Position numbers and translations under genes: made by a program. A stretch of DNA of 13,053 nt from CBDUXZ01 sp965371325 [NCBI: uncultured bacterium] (GTDB taxonomy: Bacteria > JAUYMQ01): contig CBDUXZ010000018.1 of the NCBI GenBank assembly GCA_965371325.1, positions 1 to 13,053 on the forward strand, given 5' to 3'. Shown here one piece after another: positions 6,209 through 13,053 of the stretch. Numbering within the stretch: position 1 is the first letter of the stretch; each line of letters opens with the position of its first letter. The notes under the pieces were generated by a model. That model saw nothing but the letters and a program-made list of their open reading frames with translations. It did not search any database and had not been told where the DNA came from.

Positions 6209-8491
6209 CTAGGCGCTGGGGCTGATGGTGATGACCACGGACTTGTAGGTTGGTGTGTTGCTCTTGTCCGCGAAGCTGCCGACCGGAACGAGGGGGTGGG
6301 CTTCCGGATAATAGGTCGCAGCGCAGCCTGGCGGGACGTCGAACGGAATGGCGCGAAATCGCTGAAGGGTGCGGCTCTCGCCGTCGAAGTGGCTTGTGAG
6401 ATCCACGAGCTGCTGGGGCTCGAGCTTCCGCGCCTTCATGTCGCGCTGATTCAGGAACACGACCCGCCGCCCGCCCGAGATTCCCCGGTAACGATCATCG
6501 AGCCCGTATATGGTGGTGTTGAACTGATCGTGGCTGCGGATGGTCATCATGAGGAACTGATCCTGATCCAGCTCAATCCGCGGTAGCGGATGGACCGTGA
6601 AGCCTGCCTTGCCGGAGGGAGTTTCGAAGCTGCGTGTGTGCGCGCTGCTCGGAAGCACGAAGCCATTCGGCGAACGAATGCGGTCGTTGAACTTCTCGAA
6701 GCCTGGAACAACCCGCGCGATCCGCTCCCGGATTCGATCGTAATCCTCCACGAGCCACTCCCAGCGAACAGTATTCTTCCTTCCAAGCACCGCACGCGCC
6801 AGCCCGGCGACGATCGCGGGCTCGCTCCGCAGATCCTTCGAGGCCGGACTGAGCCTCCCCCGTGAACGGTGAACGATGCGCATCGAATTCTCGACGCTGA
6901 CGAACTGGGGACCGCTCTTCTGGACGTCTTTCTCGGTTCTCCCCAGGCAAGGAAGGATAATCGCCTCCTCACCCGTCACAAGATGAGAACGGTTGAGCTT
7001 TGTCGAGATCTGGACGGTGAGGCGGCAGTTGCCGAGTGCCCGGGCGGTATAGGGCGAGTCGGGCGCCGCCACGGCGAAGTTCCCCCCCATCGCGATAAAG
7101 ACCTTGGCCCCTCCCTCGTGCATCGCACGGATGGCGCCGACCGTGTCGAGACCGTGCCGAGCGGAAGGCTCGAAACCAAACTCGGCTCCGAGGGCCTCGA
7201 GAAACGCCGGCTCCGGCTTTTCCCAGATCCCCATGGTGCGGTCGCCCTGCACGTTGCTGTGCCCCCGAACAGGACATACCCCCGCGCCCGGTTTCCCGAT
7301 GTTGCCGCGAAGGAGAAGGAGATTGACGATTTCCTGGATGTTTGCGACGGCAAACTTGTGCTGGGTAAGGCCCATGGCCCAGCAGACAATCACACGATCG
7401 GCTTCGGCGTAAATTTTCGCGGCGCGCCGAACGTCCTGGCGAGAGATCCCACTCTGATCGACGAGATCCCCGATATCGATTCTCCGGAGCGCCTCCGCAA
7501 ATGCCGCGAACCCGTCGGTATAATCCGCGATGAAGGGTTTGTCGAGAATGCGCCCCGGGCGCTTCTCTTCCAGGGCAAGGAGTTCCTTCATGATTCCCTT
7601 GAGAACCGCCACATCGCCGCCCACCCGTACCTGAAGAAAGAGATCCGAGATGGAGGTTCCCATGCCCAGAAAGCCCGATACTTCTTTCGGATGGGCGAAT
7701 CGGACCAGCGCCAGCTCCTTTAGCGGATTTATGCTCACGATGCGGCAGCCCCGCCGGTTTGCCTTCTGCAGGGTGGTGAGCATGCGTGGATGGTTGGTGC
7801 CAGGGTTCTGGCCGATGATGAAGATGGCGTCGGCAAGATCGAAGTCCTCGAGGCTCACGGTTCCTTTCCCGACGCCGATGGCTTCCGTGAGGGCGGTTCC
7901 GCTCGATTCGTGACACATGTTCGAGCAATCGGGGAGGTTGTTGGTGCCGAACTGGCGCACAAAGAGTTGGTAGAGGAAAGCGGCTTCGTTGCTTGTGCGT
8001 CCCGAGGTGTAGAAGACGGCTTCGTGGGGGGAGTCAAGGCTGCGCAGTACCTCCGCGATGCGCGCAAAGGCCTTTTGCCATGAGATCGGCTCGTAACGAT
8101 CGCTTCCGGGTTTTTTTATTGCCGGGTTCGTCAGGCGGCCCTGCTGCTCGAGCCAGTAGTCGGATTTCCGGAGAAGCTCCGTGATGGACCATCCGGAAAA
8201 TAAATCCGGTCCTACCCTTCGCCGTGTGGCCTCGTGGGCGACGTGCTTGGCGCCGTTCTCGCAGAAATCCAGCGGGATCCGATTGGACGGCTCCGGCCAG
8301 GCACATCCGGGGCAGTCAAAGCCCTCGCCCTGGTTCACGATCCGCAGGGTCTGAGCGGCCCGGAGGACCCCCATCTGCCGGGAAGCGTGCCGGACACCGC
8401 TTGCCACGGCGTCCGCACCGCCGGCCGGCTTCTCGTAGCCGGTGACCTTCACCCGGGGAGGGGTCTGATCATCATGGGAGGCGCCGCTCAT
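6209..8491 (-). CDS. Molybdopterin oxidoreductase, FdhF/YdeP family (formate dehydrogenase alpha-like)
   Basis: This 760-residue member of the DMSO reductase/formate dehydrogenase superfamily is probably cytoplasmic, as no Tat or Sec signal is seen. The N-terminus has the family's cysteine pattern C60-x2-C63 (CPGCAWPE) and C77 (DFCENGAK), which would hold an iron-sulfur cluster. DCSNMCHESSG (188-198) aligns with the Sec/Cys-His motif of formate dehydrogenases, giving C193 as probable molybdenum ligand and H194 as the neighbouring histidine. The C-terminal domain ends with the YdeP-like GSFADKSNTPTYKS, typical of the molybdopterin-dinucleotide-binding fold. The start is ATG at 8491, overlapping the fdhD stop as ATGA, so the enzyme is translated directly after its maturation factor. 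No small iron-sulfur, cytochrome or diaphorase subunit is adjacent. E. coli YdeP is linked to acid resistance and its substrate is unproven; formate is plausible here but not shown. Confidence 0.93.
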   Translation of the reverse strand: MSGASHDDQTPPRVKVTGYEKPAGGADAVASGVRHASRQMGVLRAAQTLRIVNQGEGFDCPGCAWPEPSNRIPLDFCENGAKHVAHEATRRRVGPDLFSGWSITELLRKSDYWLEQQGRLTNPAIKKPGSDRYEPISWQKAFARIAEVLRSLDSPHEAVFYTSGRTSNEAAFLYQLFVRQFGTNNLPDCSNMCHESSGTALTEAIGVGKGTVSLEDFDLADAIFIIGQNPGTNHPRMLTTLQKANRRGCRIVSINPLKELALVRFAHPKEVSGFLGMGTSISDLFLQVRVGGDVAVLKGIMKELLALEEKRPGRILDKPFIADYTDGFAAFAEALRRIDIGDLVDQSGISRQDVRRAAKIYAEADRVIVCWAMGLTQHKFAVANIQEIVNLLLLRGNIGKPGAGVCPVRGHSNVQGDRTMGIWEKPEPAFLEALGAEFGFEPSARHGLDTVGAIRAMHEGGAKVFIAMGGNFAVAAPDSPYTARALGNCRLTVQISTKLNRSHLVTGEEAIILPCLGRTEKDVQKSGPQFVSVENSMRIVHRSRGRLSPASKDLRSEPAIVAGLARAVLGRKNTVRWEWLVEDYDRIRERIARVVPGFEKFNDRIRSPNGFVLPSSAHTRSFETPSGKAGFTVHPLPRIELDQDQFLMMTIRSHDQFNTTIYGLDDRYRGISGGRRVVFLNQRDMKARKLEPQQLVDLTSHFDGESRTLQRFRAIPFDVPPGCAATYYPEAHPLVPVGSFADKSNTPTYKSVVITISPSA

Positions 8492-9372
8492 TGTCTTACG
8501 CGCTCCGAGCGCCCGTAGACGTTCATTTTCTTCCCCCTCAGAAAGCCCACGAGCGCCATGCCCGCGTCGGTGGCAAGCTTTACCGCGAGTGAGGTGGGCG
8601 CGGATACGGCCGCAACGACGGGAATGCGCGCGGCGAGGGCTTTCTGGACGATCTCGAAAGAGATTCTTCCGGAGAGCATAAGCGTATGGTGCGCGAGGGG
8701 AATGCGTCCCTCACGCAGCGCCCAGCCGATGACCTTGTCGACCGCGTTGTGGCGCCCCACGTCCTCGCGAGCAACCAGAAGAGTGCCCTGGTCATCGAAT
8801 ATTCCGGCGCCGTGAAGGCCTCCGGTCTGGGAGAAGATCGTCTGAGCGGACTTCAAACGGTCCGGAAGCGAGTAGAAATAGTCGGCCTTGAAAAAGCAAG
8901 GATCATCAAGAAGGGGCGCCGTCTTAAGGACGCTTTCAATCGACGTCTTGCCGCAGATGCCACAACTCGAACTTGTAAACAGGTTGCGGCGGAGCGCTTC
9001 CGGATCAACCTTGACGTCTGGACGAACAGTTACACGAACGATGTTGTCTTCCGCTTCCGGGCGGGAAACGATCGTGCAGTGCCTGACAGACGACACGTCG
9101 GCCATGGATGCCACGATCGCTTCGCCGAGCAGGAAACCCAGCGCCAGTTCCTCATCATGGCCGGGCGTTCGCATGACAACCGCGAGGGGGGAGGCGCCGA
9201 TCTGGATCTCCAGCGGTTCCTCGTGTGCAACGGCATCATTGAAGGTGAGGGGTGATCGCGCATCGTACCGCGCGATGGAAACCCGGCGCGCGCCATCAAG
9301 ACCTGCGTGTTCCCGGGGTTGCAAACCCTCGACGTATCGTGGCTGTGGCTTCATGGGGGTAGAATCGCCCAT
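8488..9372 (-). CDS. fdhD: FdhD, sulfurtransferase for formate dehydrogenase cofactor
   Basis: FdhD carries sulfur from the cysteine desulfurase IscS to the bis-MGD molybdenum cofactor, which formate dehydrogenase-type enzymes need for activity. With ATG 9372 the product has 294 residues. Visible family features are a FNDAVAHEEPLEIQI-type N-terminal segment (about 44-58), TPGHDEELALGFLLGEAI (69-86), the catalytic CxxC as SSSCGICGKTSIES with C137 and C140, and a C-terminal SLAVKLATDAGMALVGFLRG segment. The start is uncertain: the frame is open from a TTG at 9546, but the extra 58 residues are not family-like. ATG 9372 and ATG 9354 both lack a good Shine-Dalgarno site; either gives a normal length. 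The stop overlaps the start of the molybdopterin enzyme (ATGA), a direct client by context. Both metabolic role and partner agree, so the identification is strong. Confidence 0.93.
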   Translation of the reverse strand: MGDSTPMKPQPRYVEGLQPREHAGLDGARRVSIARYDARSPLTFNDAVAHEEPLEIQIGASPLAVVMRTPGHDEELALGFLLGEAIVASMADVSSVRHCTIVSRPEAEDNIVRVTVRPDVKVDPEALRRNLFTSSSCGICGKTSIESVLKTAPLLDDPCFFKADYFYSLPDRLKSAQTIFSQTGGLHGAGIFDDQGTLLVAREDVGRHNAVDKVIGWALREGRIPLAHHTLMLSGRISFEIVQKALAARIPVVAAVSAPTSLAVKLATDAGMALVGFLRGKKMNVYGRSERVRQ

Positions 9373-9501
9373 CGAAGGCCGAATGACAACAACCGCTACT
9401 CCCGGTCGGCGGGAGCCACGCGGAAACAGTCGGTGGGCTGCTACCCTTATCCCCGCGTCCCAACCGGCGATCGTCGTGTCAGGGAGCTGCGAGGGGAGAG
9501 G

Positions 9502-9516
9502 CGCACCGGCGGTGCG
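9502..9516. repeat. Perfect 6-bp palindromic hairpin in the fdhD/patatin divergent region
   Basis: CGCACC (9502-9507) and GGTGCG (9511-9516) are exact inverted repeats around GGC. The palindrome sits just downstream of the candidate fdhD -10 element on the minus strand, where an operator would act, and in the upstream region of the patatin gene on the plus strand. It could bind a dimeric regulator or fold in the leader RNA. No known site matches by eye. Confidence 0.4.
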
Positions 9517-9518
9517 AC

Positions 9519-9546
9519 ATGATAATTCCGTGAACCGGCTGTACAA
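9519..9546 (-). promoter_or_regulatory. Candidate sigma-70-type promoter for fdhD operon
   Basis: On the minus strand TTGTAC (9546-9541) is followed after 16 bases by TATCAT (9524-9519), which matches five of six bases of the -10 consensus; the -35 matches only three. On the plus strand TACAAT (9542-9547) overlaps it and resembles a -10 element 43 bases before the patatin start, but I see no convincing -35 for it. The two genes may thus have overlapping divergent promoters. Evidence is consensus matching by eye only. Confidence 0.3.
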
Positions 9547-9590
9547 TTGCCCCCGAAGCGGCCGATAAGATACCGAGGGGTGACGAATCG

Positions 9591-10877
9591 ATGGAAAAGA
9601 AGCTGGAAGGGAAGGGCTCCACGCCGCGAATTGCCCTCGTTCTCTCAGGGGGGGGTGCGCGGGGCGCCTATGAGGCCGGCGTGCTTTCCTATCTTCTTGA
9701 CGAGTTTCCCCGCAAACTCGGTCGGCCCGTCTGTTTCGACATTATCACCGGTACGAGCGTTGGCGCCATCCATGCATGCTACATGGCGGGAAGCATGGGC
9801 CGGGAGGATGAGGGAGAGCGGCTGATCAAGGTATGGGAATCCCTCACCCTCGAAACCGCCTTTGACATCGGTCCGAGCGATATCTTCCGTATTCCGATGC
9901 GCGTTCTCGGGCTTATGGGGGGCGGCGACTTCTCAAAGTTCTTCAAGGATGCCACCCCGAGCCGCTTGCCCGGGATACTGGATACGGCAGGGCTCGAATC
10001 CGTCGTGATCAAGGCGGTCGACTGGAAACGGTTGCGCGAAAACGTCGACTCGGGAAGCATCAAAGCGCTCGCGATTACCGCCACCGAGATAGCCACCGGA
10101 CGGGCCGTGGTTTTCGTCGACACGCCTGGCGGCAAGGTTTTCCGATGGGCGACGGATCGCACCGTCATTGCAAGGCCCGCCCGTATCACGCCTACCCACG
10201 CGCTGGCGTCCGCGTCACTCCCGATTGTTTTTCCCGCGGTCCGCATAAAGCAGGCTTTCTACTGTGACGGCGGACTGCGCGTAAACACGCCGCTTGCGCC
10301 CGCTCTCAGGCTCGGCGCCGACCGCGTTCTCATCATCGGGCTCCGGCGGAAGGTCACTCCGGAGGAGGAAGACAAACAAGCCCGACGGCGTGAGACGGCC
10401 TACACGAGCCCGGCCTATCTCGCGGGGAAGGCGCTGAACGCCCTGATGCTCGATCGAGTAGAGTATGACCTCGATCGGATGCGCCTTTTCAACGCCATCC
10501 TTGAAGACGGTATCAAGGCCTACGGTGATGATTTTGTCGACACGATCAATGAAACGATCGTTGCTCACCGGACAACCCCCTACCGGATCGTGAGAGATCT
10601 CTTCCTTCGCCCGTCGGAGGATCTGGGAATGATGGCGGCCGATTGTCTGCGCCACAAGCCGCGCGAGCCCGGTATGCGGGGGTGGCTCAGCCGGCGCATG
10701 GCGAGCTTTGCGGCAAAGGGAGTCCCCGGTGAAGCCGATCTGCTCTCCTACCTCTTCTTCGATAGTTGTTTCACCAAGCATCTTGTTGAGCTTGGACGCA
10801 AGGATGCTGAAGATGCAAAGGACGATCTCCTCGCTTTTTTTTCGGAGGGAATGCCTGACGGATCGAGGGTGAGCTGA
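9591..10877 (+). CDS. Patatin-like phospholipase
   Basis: This 428-residue serine lipid acyl hydrolase of the patatin/RssA type has the full catalytic set. The oxyanion motif GGGARG covers 20-25, the nucleophile S56 lies in GTSVG (54-58), and D226 in the DGG motif (226-228, YCDGGLRVNTPL) completes the Ser-Asp dyad. The patatin domain spans about 14-235 plus flanking strands; the C-terminal 180 residues are charged and not recognised as a known domain. No signal peptide or membrane helix is evident, so it is cytoplasmic or peripherally membrane-bound. The start is ATG at 9591 with GAGGGG (9575-9580) ten bases upstream. An 8-base G run (9648-9655) falls exactly in the oxyanion motif and an 8-base T run (10835-10842) near the 3' end; slippage at the first would abolish the protein. 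It is divergent from fdhD and ends with no close downstream partner. Confidence 0.93.
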   Translation: MEKKLEGKGSTPRIALVLSGGGARGAYEAGVLSYLLDEFPRKLGRPVCFDIITGTSVGAIHACYMAGSMGREDEGERLIKVWESLTLETAFDIGPSDIFRIPMRVLGLMGGGDFSKFFKDATPSRLPGILDTAGLESVVIKAVDWKRLRENVDSGSIKALAITATEIATGRAVVFVDTPGGKVFRWATDRTVIARPARITPTHALASASLPIVFPAVRIKQAFYCDGGLRVNTPLAPALRLGADRVLIIGLRRKVTPEEEDKQARRRETAYTSPAYLAGKALNALMLDRVEYDLDRMRLFNAILEDGIKAYGDDFVDTINETIVAHRTTPYRIVRDLFLRPSEDLGMMAADCLRHKPREPGMRGWLSRRMASFAAKGVPGEADLLSYLFFDSCFTKHLVELGRKDAEDAKDDLLAFFSEGMPDGSRVS

Positions 10878-10997
10878 ACCTTTGAGAGAATTGAAGTAGC
10901 CGTTCTGTCACGCCTTGTTGAGAAACGGAAAGCTGTTCGCGGGAAGATCCCTCCCTCCACGCCCATTCATTTTCTGTCCCTTGCACCTGGCTGGTTC

Positions 10998-11041
10998 CGG
11001 GCCGCAGGCACTTGATCTTTTGAGGGTCCGGCCCGTAAATT
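10998..11041 (+). promoter_or_regulatory. Candidate promoter with inverted repeat upstream of the SnoaL gene
   Basis: TTGATC (11012-11017) and TAAATT (11036-11041) are separated by 18 bases and each match four of six consensus bases. The arms CGGGCCG (10998-11004) and CGGCCCG (11029-11035) form a 7-base inverted repeat that flanks the -35 and abuts the -10, a position from which a bound repressor could block polymerase. The distance to the ATG at 11079 leaves a short leader. Consensus matching by eye only. Confidence 0.3.
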
Positions 11042-11066
11042 GAGCGCATAGGCGGATACCAGTGAG

Positions 11067-11071
11067 AGGAG
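11067..11071 (+). promoter_or_regulatory. Ribosome binding site that decides the SnoaL gene start
   Basis: AGGAG ends one base before an ATG at 11073 but seven bases before a second in-frame ATG at 11079. Only the second spacing suits initiation, so translation most likely starts at 11079 and the two-residue longer version is not made. Confidence 0.7.
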
Positions 11072-11078
11072 AATGGGG

Positions 11079-11471
11079 ATGAGCGTGGATTCGAAGGCTT
11101 TTCTCGAGCGGTGGCACAAGATTGTCGCTACGCGTGATGCCGAGGGTCTTGCGGCGGTGCTGGCGGAGGATGTAACCCTGGGCGCTCCGCCCTACTGGGC
11201 GAAGCTGGAAACGAAAGAGGTCGTCCTCCGGCTTTTGAAGATCATTATCAATACCATCGATGGGTTCACTTACCACCGTGAATGGATCAACGGTCCCGAG
11301 CTGGCGCTCGAATTTAGGGGATCGGTCGATGGCCTCGGGCTTCAGGGCATCGATCTCATCACCCTGAACGACGAGGGAAAGATCCAGAACATCGACGTCA
11401 TGGTTCGGCCGATGAACACGCTTGCGAAGCTGGCGGGTATCGTTCGTGAAAAAGTGATGGCTGCGACGTGA
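11079..11471 (+). CDS. SnoaL-like / NTF2-fold protein
   Basis: This small protein of 130 residues has the helical N-terminus (FLERWHKIVATRDAEGLAAV), the LAEDVTL segment and the later strands (ALEFRGSVDGLGLQGIDLIT, then DEGKIQNIDVMVRP) typical of the NTF2-like SnoaL fold. Such proteins form a deep conical pocket and act as cyclases, isomerases, hydrolases or binding proteins; no catalytic residue set can be assigned here. The start is placed at the second ATG, which has properly spaced AGGAG; the ATG at 11073 is too close to it. The gene lies 16 bases before the VOC protein, so the two are likely translated from one message, suggesting a shared small-molecule pathway. The substrate is unknown. 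The fold call is from sequence pattern, not a search. Confidence 0.8.
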   Translation: MSVDSKAFLERWHKIVATRDAEGLAAVLAEDVTLGAPPYWAKLETKEVVLRLLKIIINTIDGFTYHREWINGPELALEFRGSVDGLGLQGIDLITLNDEGKIQNIDVMVRPMNTLAKLAGIVREKVMAAT

Positions 11472-11487
11472 TCGAGGAGGCGTCGGC

Positions 11488-12234
11488 ATGAGGCTGAGAC
11501 AGGTGGTGCTTGCCGCACGAGATCTTGCGCCGGTGGAGGAAGCGTTATGCGGCGTGCTGGGTGTCGAAGTTTGCTACCGCGATCCCAACGTCGACGTCTT
11601 TGGCCTGAAGAACGCCATCATGCCGATCGGCGACGTTTTCCTGGAAGTGGTCTGCCCCGTCAGGGACGACGCATCGGCCGCCCGCTACATCGAGCGGAAG
11701 GGGGGAGACTGTGGTTATATGGTCATCATCCAGTGCGATGATCTCGAGAGTGACCGAAAGCGCGTGATGGAGCAGGGTATCCGCGTGGTCTGGAGCATCG
11801 ATCTGCCGGAAATATCCGCGACACATCTCCATCCGCGCGACGTCGGCGGCGCGATCCTGTCCCTCGACGCCGCCCGCCCACCGGAGAGCTGGCTTTGGGC
11901 CGGGCCGGAGTGGCGCGGGTCGATTCGAACCTCGGCCACAAGGTCGCTTGCCGGGATCGCCATCCAGGCGGCGCGGCCCGAAGGGCTTGCCGACAAGTGG
12001 TCCCGCGTTCTCGATCGCCCGGTCGGCCGATCGCCGGAGGGGTTGCTGAGATTGAGTTTTGACCAGGGCTTCATCGATTTCGAGAAAGAAACGGACGGGC
12101 GTGGGGAGGGTCTTTCGGGCATCGCGCTCGACGTCGTGGACCGGGAGCGCTTCATCGCGGAGGCTGGGGCGCGGGGTCTCCCGATAATCGACAACGCGGT
12201 TGTTATTTGCGGAACCCGCATCCGCTGCGTGTAA
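11488..12234 (+). CDS. VOC-superfamily (glyoxalase-like) protein
   Basis: This 248-residue protein begins with RQVVLAARDLAPVEEALCGV and continues through VFGLKNAIMPIGDVFLEVV and THLHPRDVGGAILSLD, a pattern of glyoxalase-like VOC proteins. Residues 1-130 form a recognisable betaalphabetabetabeta-rich half, and 145-248 look like a degenerate second half. Possible metal ligands in the first half are E53, H113 and H115, but the position where many VOC enzymes have the first His is Q5, so the metal site may be altered or absent. VOC members include dioxygenases, isomerases, lyases and binding proteins; the reaction cannot be assigned. The start is ATG at 11488 with GAGGAGG (11474-11480) seven bases upstream. 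It follows the SnoaL gene by 16 bases and precedes the dehydrogenase by 73 bases on the same strand. Confidence 0.85.
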   Translation: MRLRQVVLAARDLAPVEEALCGVLGVEVCYRDPNVDVFGLKNAIMPIGDVFLEVVCPVRDDASAARYIERKGGDCGYMVIIQCDDLESDRKRVMEQGIRVVWSIDLPEISATHLHPRDVGGAILSLDAARPPESWLWAGPEWRGSIRTSATRSLAGIAIQAARPEGLADKWSRVLDRPVGRSPEGLLRLSFDQGFIDFEKETDGRGEGLSGIALDVVDRERFIAEAGARGLPIIDNAVVICGTRIRCV

Positions 12235-12307
12235 GCGCGCCGGAGGTCGTGGCGCGGGCACACGCTTTTGGACTTACTTCTCAATGCGATAGAAAAAAGG
12301 AGCCATC

Positions 12308-12982
12308 ATGGCGAAGGAACTGGAGGGCCGCGTTGCCGCCATCACCGGCGCATCATCGGGAATTGGAGAAGCGACCGCCGAAGCTCTGGCCGAAGCGGGC
12401 GCGGCGGTCTCGCTCGGAGCGCGGCGCGGAGATCGTCTCGAAAAACTGGCGGAAAAGATCACCTCGAAAGGGGGCCGCGCGCTGGCCGTTCCCGTCGACA
12501 TCACCCAGGAGAGCGAAGCCCTGGGGTTCATCGAGCGAACACAAAAGGAGCTGGGCCGTCTCGATATTCTCGTCAACAATGCGGGCGTCATGCTGCTCGG
12601 CCCGGTGATCGGCGGCGACACGAACGAGTGGCGCCGTATGGTCGAGGTGAACATCCTGGGACTTCTCTACTGCACCCACGCGGCGCTCCCCCTCATGCTG
12701 GAGCAGGGCGGTGGGCACATTGTGAACGTCTCCTCCGTGGCGGGACGGCAGGCTGCCCAGGGCGCCGCGGTCTACAACTTCACGAAGTTCGGGGTGTGCG
12801 GATTCTCGGAGGCGCTCCGGCAGGAGATGAGCCGGGGGAAGGTGCGGGTGACGATCATCGAGCCCGGCTTTGTCGACACCGAGCTTCAGGGTCACAGCTC
12901 GCATCCCATGATCGCACCGGCAGTTGAAAAGATGAAGGCAGAGATCGTTGAGATTTTGAAATCGGAAGACATCGCGCGCTGA
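12308..12982 (+). CDS. Short-chain dehydrogenase/reductase, shortened by in-frame stops
   Basis: This classical SDR oxidoreductase uses NAD(P)H to interconvert alcohol and ketone groups. The cofactor motif TGASSGIG (13-20) and NNAG (90-93) are intact, and the catalytic residues S143, Y156 and K160 (YNFTK) are all present with normal spacing. The start is ATG at 12308 behind AGGAG (12298-12302). The frame ends at TGA 12980-12982, giving 224 residues, shorter than the usual 240-250. Past the stop the same frame reads ILYAV, a TAG (12998-13000), then QPEHVSVNEVLIRPTGQ, which is the expected SDR C-terminus. So the gene has probably acquired two nonsense codons that remove the last core strand, and the product may be unstable or inactive. 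Sequencing error or recoding are alternatives. It may belong with the SnoaL and VOC genes upstream; the substrate is unknown. Confidence 0.88.
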   Translation: MAKELEGRVAAITGASSGIGEATAEALAEAGAAVSLGARRGDRLEKLAEKITSKGGRALAVPVDITQESEALGFIERTQKELGRLDILVNNAGVMLLGPVIGGDTNEWRRMVEVNILGLLYCTHAALPLMLEQGGGHIVNVSSVAGRQAAQGAAVYNFTKFGVCGFSEALRQEMSRGKVRVTIIEPGFVDTELQGHSSHPMIAPAVEKMKAEIVEILKSEDIAR

Positions 12983-13053
12983 ATTCTCTACGCGGTATAG
13001 CAGCCGGAACACGTGAGCGTGAACGAGGTGCTGATTAGGCCGACCGGACAGCG
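12983..13053 (+). pseudogene. Detached C-terminal coding remnant of the short-chain dehydrogenase
   Basis: In the same frame as the dehydrogenase, after its TGA, the sequence reads ILYAV, then TAG, then QPEHVSVNEVLIRPTGQ to the window edge. That tail has the QPxHVxVNExLIRPTxQ form common at the end of this SDR group. It is too family-like to be chance, so this was coding sequence recently. No start codon or ribosome site would express it alone. Confidence 0.65.

Noticed and set aside
9373-9546. N-terminal extension of FdhD to a TTG at 9546
   Set aside because: The added residues are unlike the family, would make the protein much longer than usual, and the DNA holds promoter-like elements and a palindrome.
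12269-12296. Promoter-like TTGGAC and GATAGA before the SDR gene
   Set aside because: The -10 match is poor and the 73-base gap fits co-transcription with the VOC gene equally well.
12980-13000. Stop-codon reassignment as an explanation for the interrupted SDR
   Set aside because: TGA, TAG and TAA all serve as normal stops for other genes here, including the sigma gene (TGA), the anti-sigma gene (TAG) and the ATPase (TAA).

Overview
The window is GC-rich, tightly packed bacterial chromosomal DNA with no rRNA, tRNA, CRISPR array, insertion sequence or phage gene visible. Overlapping stop/start codons, GTG and TTG starts, clear Shine-Dalgarno sites, a predicted lipoprotein and an exported binding protein suggest a Gram-negative-like, probably environmental or uncultured bacterium. 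I cannot assign a phylum from sequence alone. Genes ending in TAA, TAG and TGA all occur, so the standard bacterial code is in use.

Layout, left to right. (1) 1-1898, plus strand: the 3' end of a TVP38/TMEM64-family membrane protein, then a mercuric-reductase-like flavoprotein disulfide reductase. (2) 5090-1945, minus strand: a compact four-gene unit of ECF sigma factor, zinc-finger anti-sigma factor, ABC ATPase and a single polypeptide joining an osmoprotectant-type binding domain to its permease. Junctions are a 4-base overlap, 9 bases and 3 bases. (3) 5183-6112, plus strand, divergent from the sigma gene: a metallo-beta-lactamase-fold lipoprotein. (4) 9372-6209, minus strand: fdhD and a molybdopterin oxidoreductase of the FdhF/YdeP type, overlapping by ATGA. 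(5) 9591-10877, plus strand: a patatin-like phospholipase divergent from fdhD. (6) 11079-13053, plus strand: a SnoaL-like protein, a two-half VOC/glyoxalase-like protein and a short-chain dehydrogenase, probably one transcription unit. The last gene carries two in-frame stop codons just before a recognisable C-terminal tail.

How they work together. The sigma/anti-sigma pair heading a transporter operon suggests envelope- or stress-responsive control of compatible-solute import. FdhD is the known maturation factor for bis-MGD formate-dehydrogenase-type enzymes, which fits its partner. The TVP38 and MerA-like pair recurs in bacteria, but its job is not settled. The most distinctive points are the sigma-headed transporter operon with a binding-domain-first fusion, and the doubly interrupted dehydrogenase at the right end.
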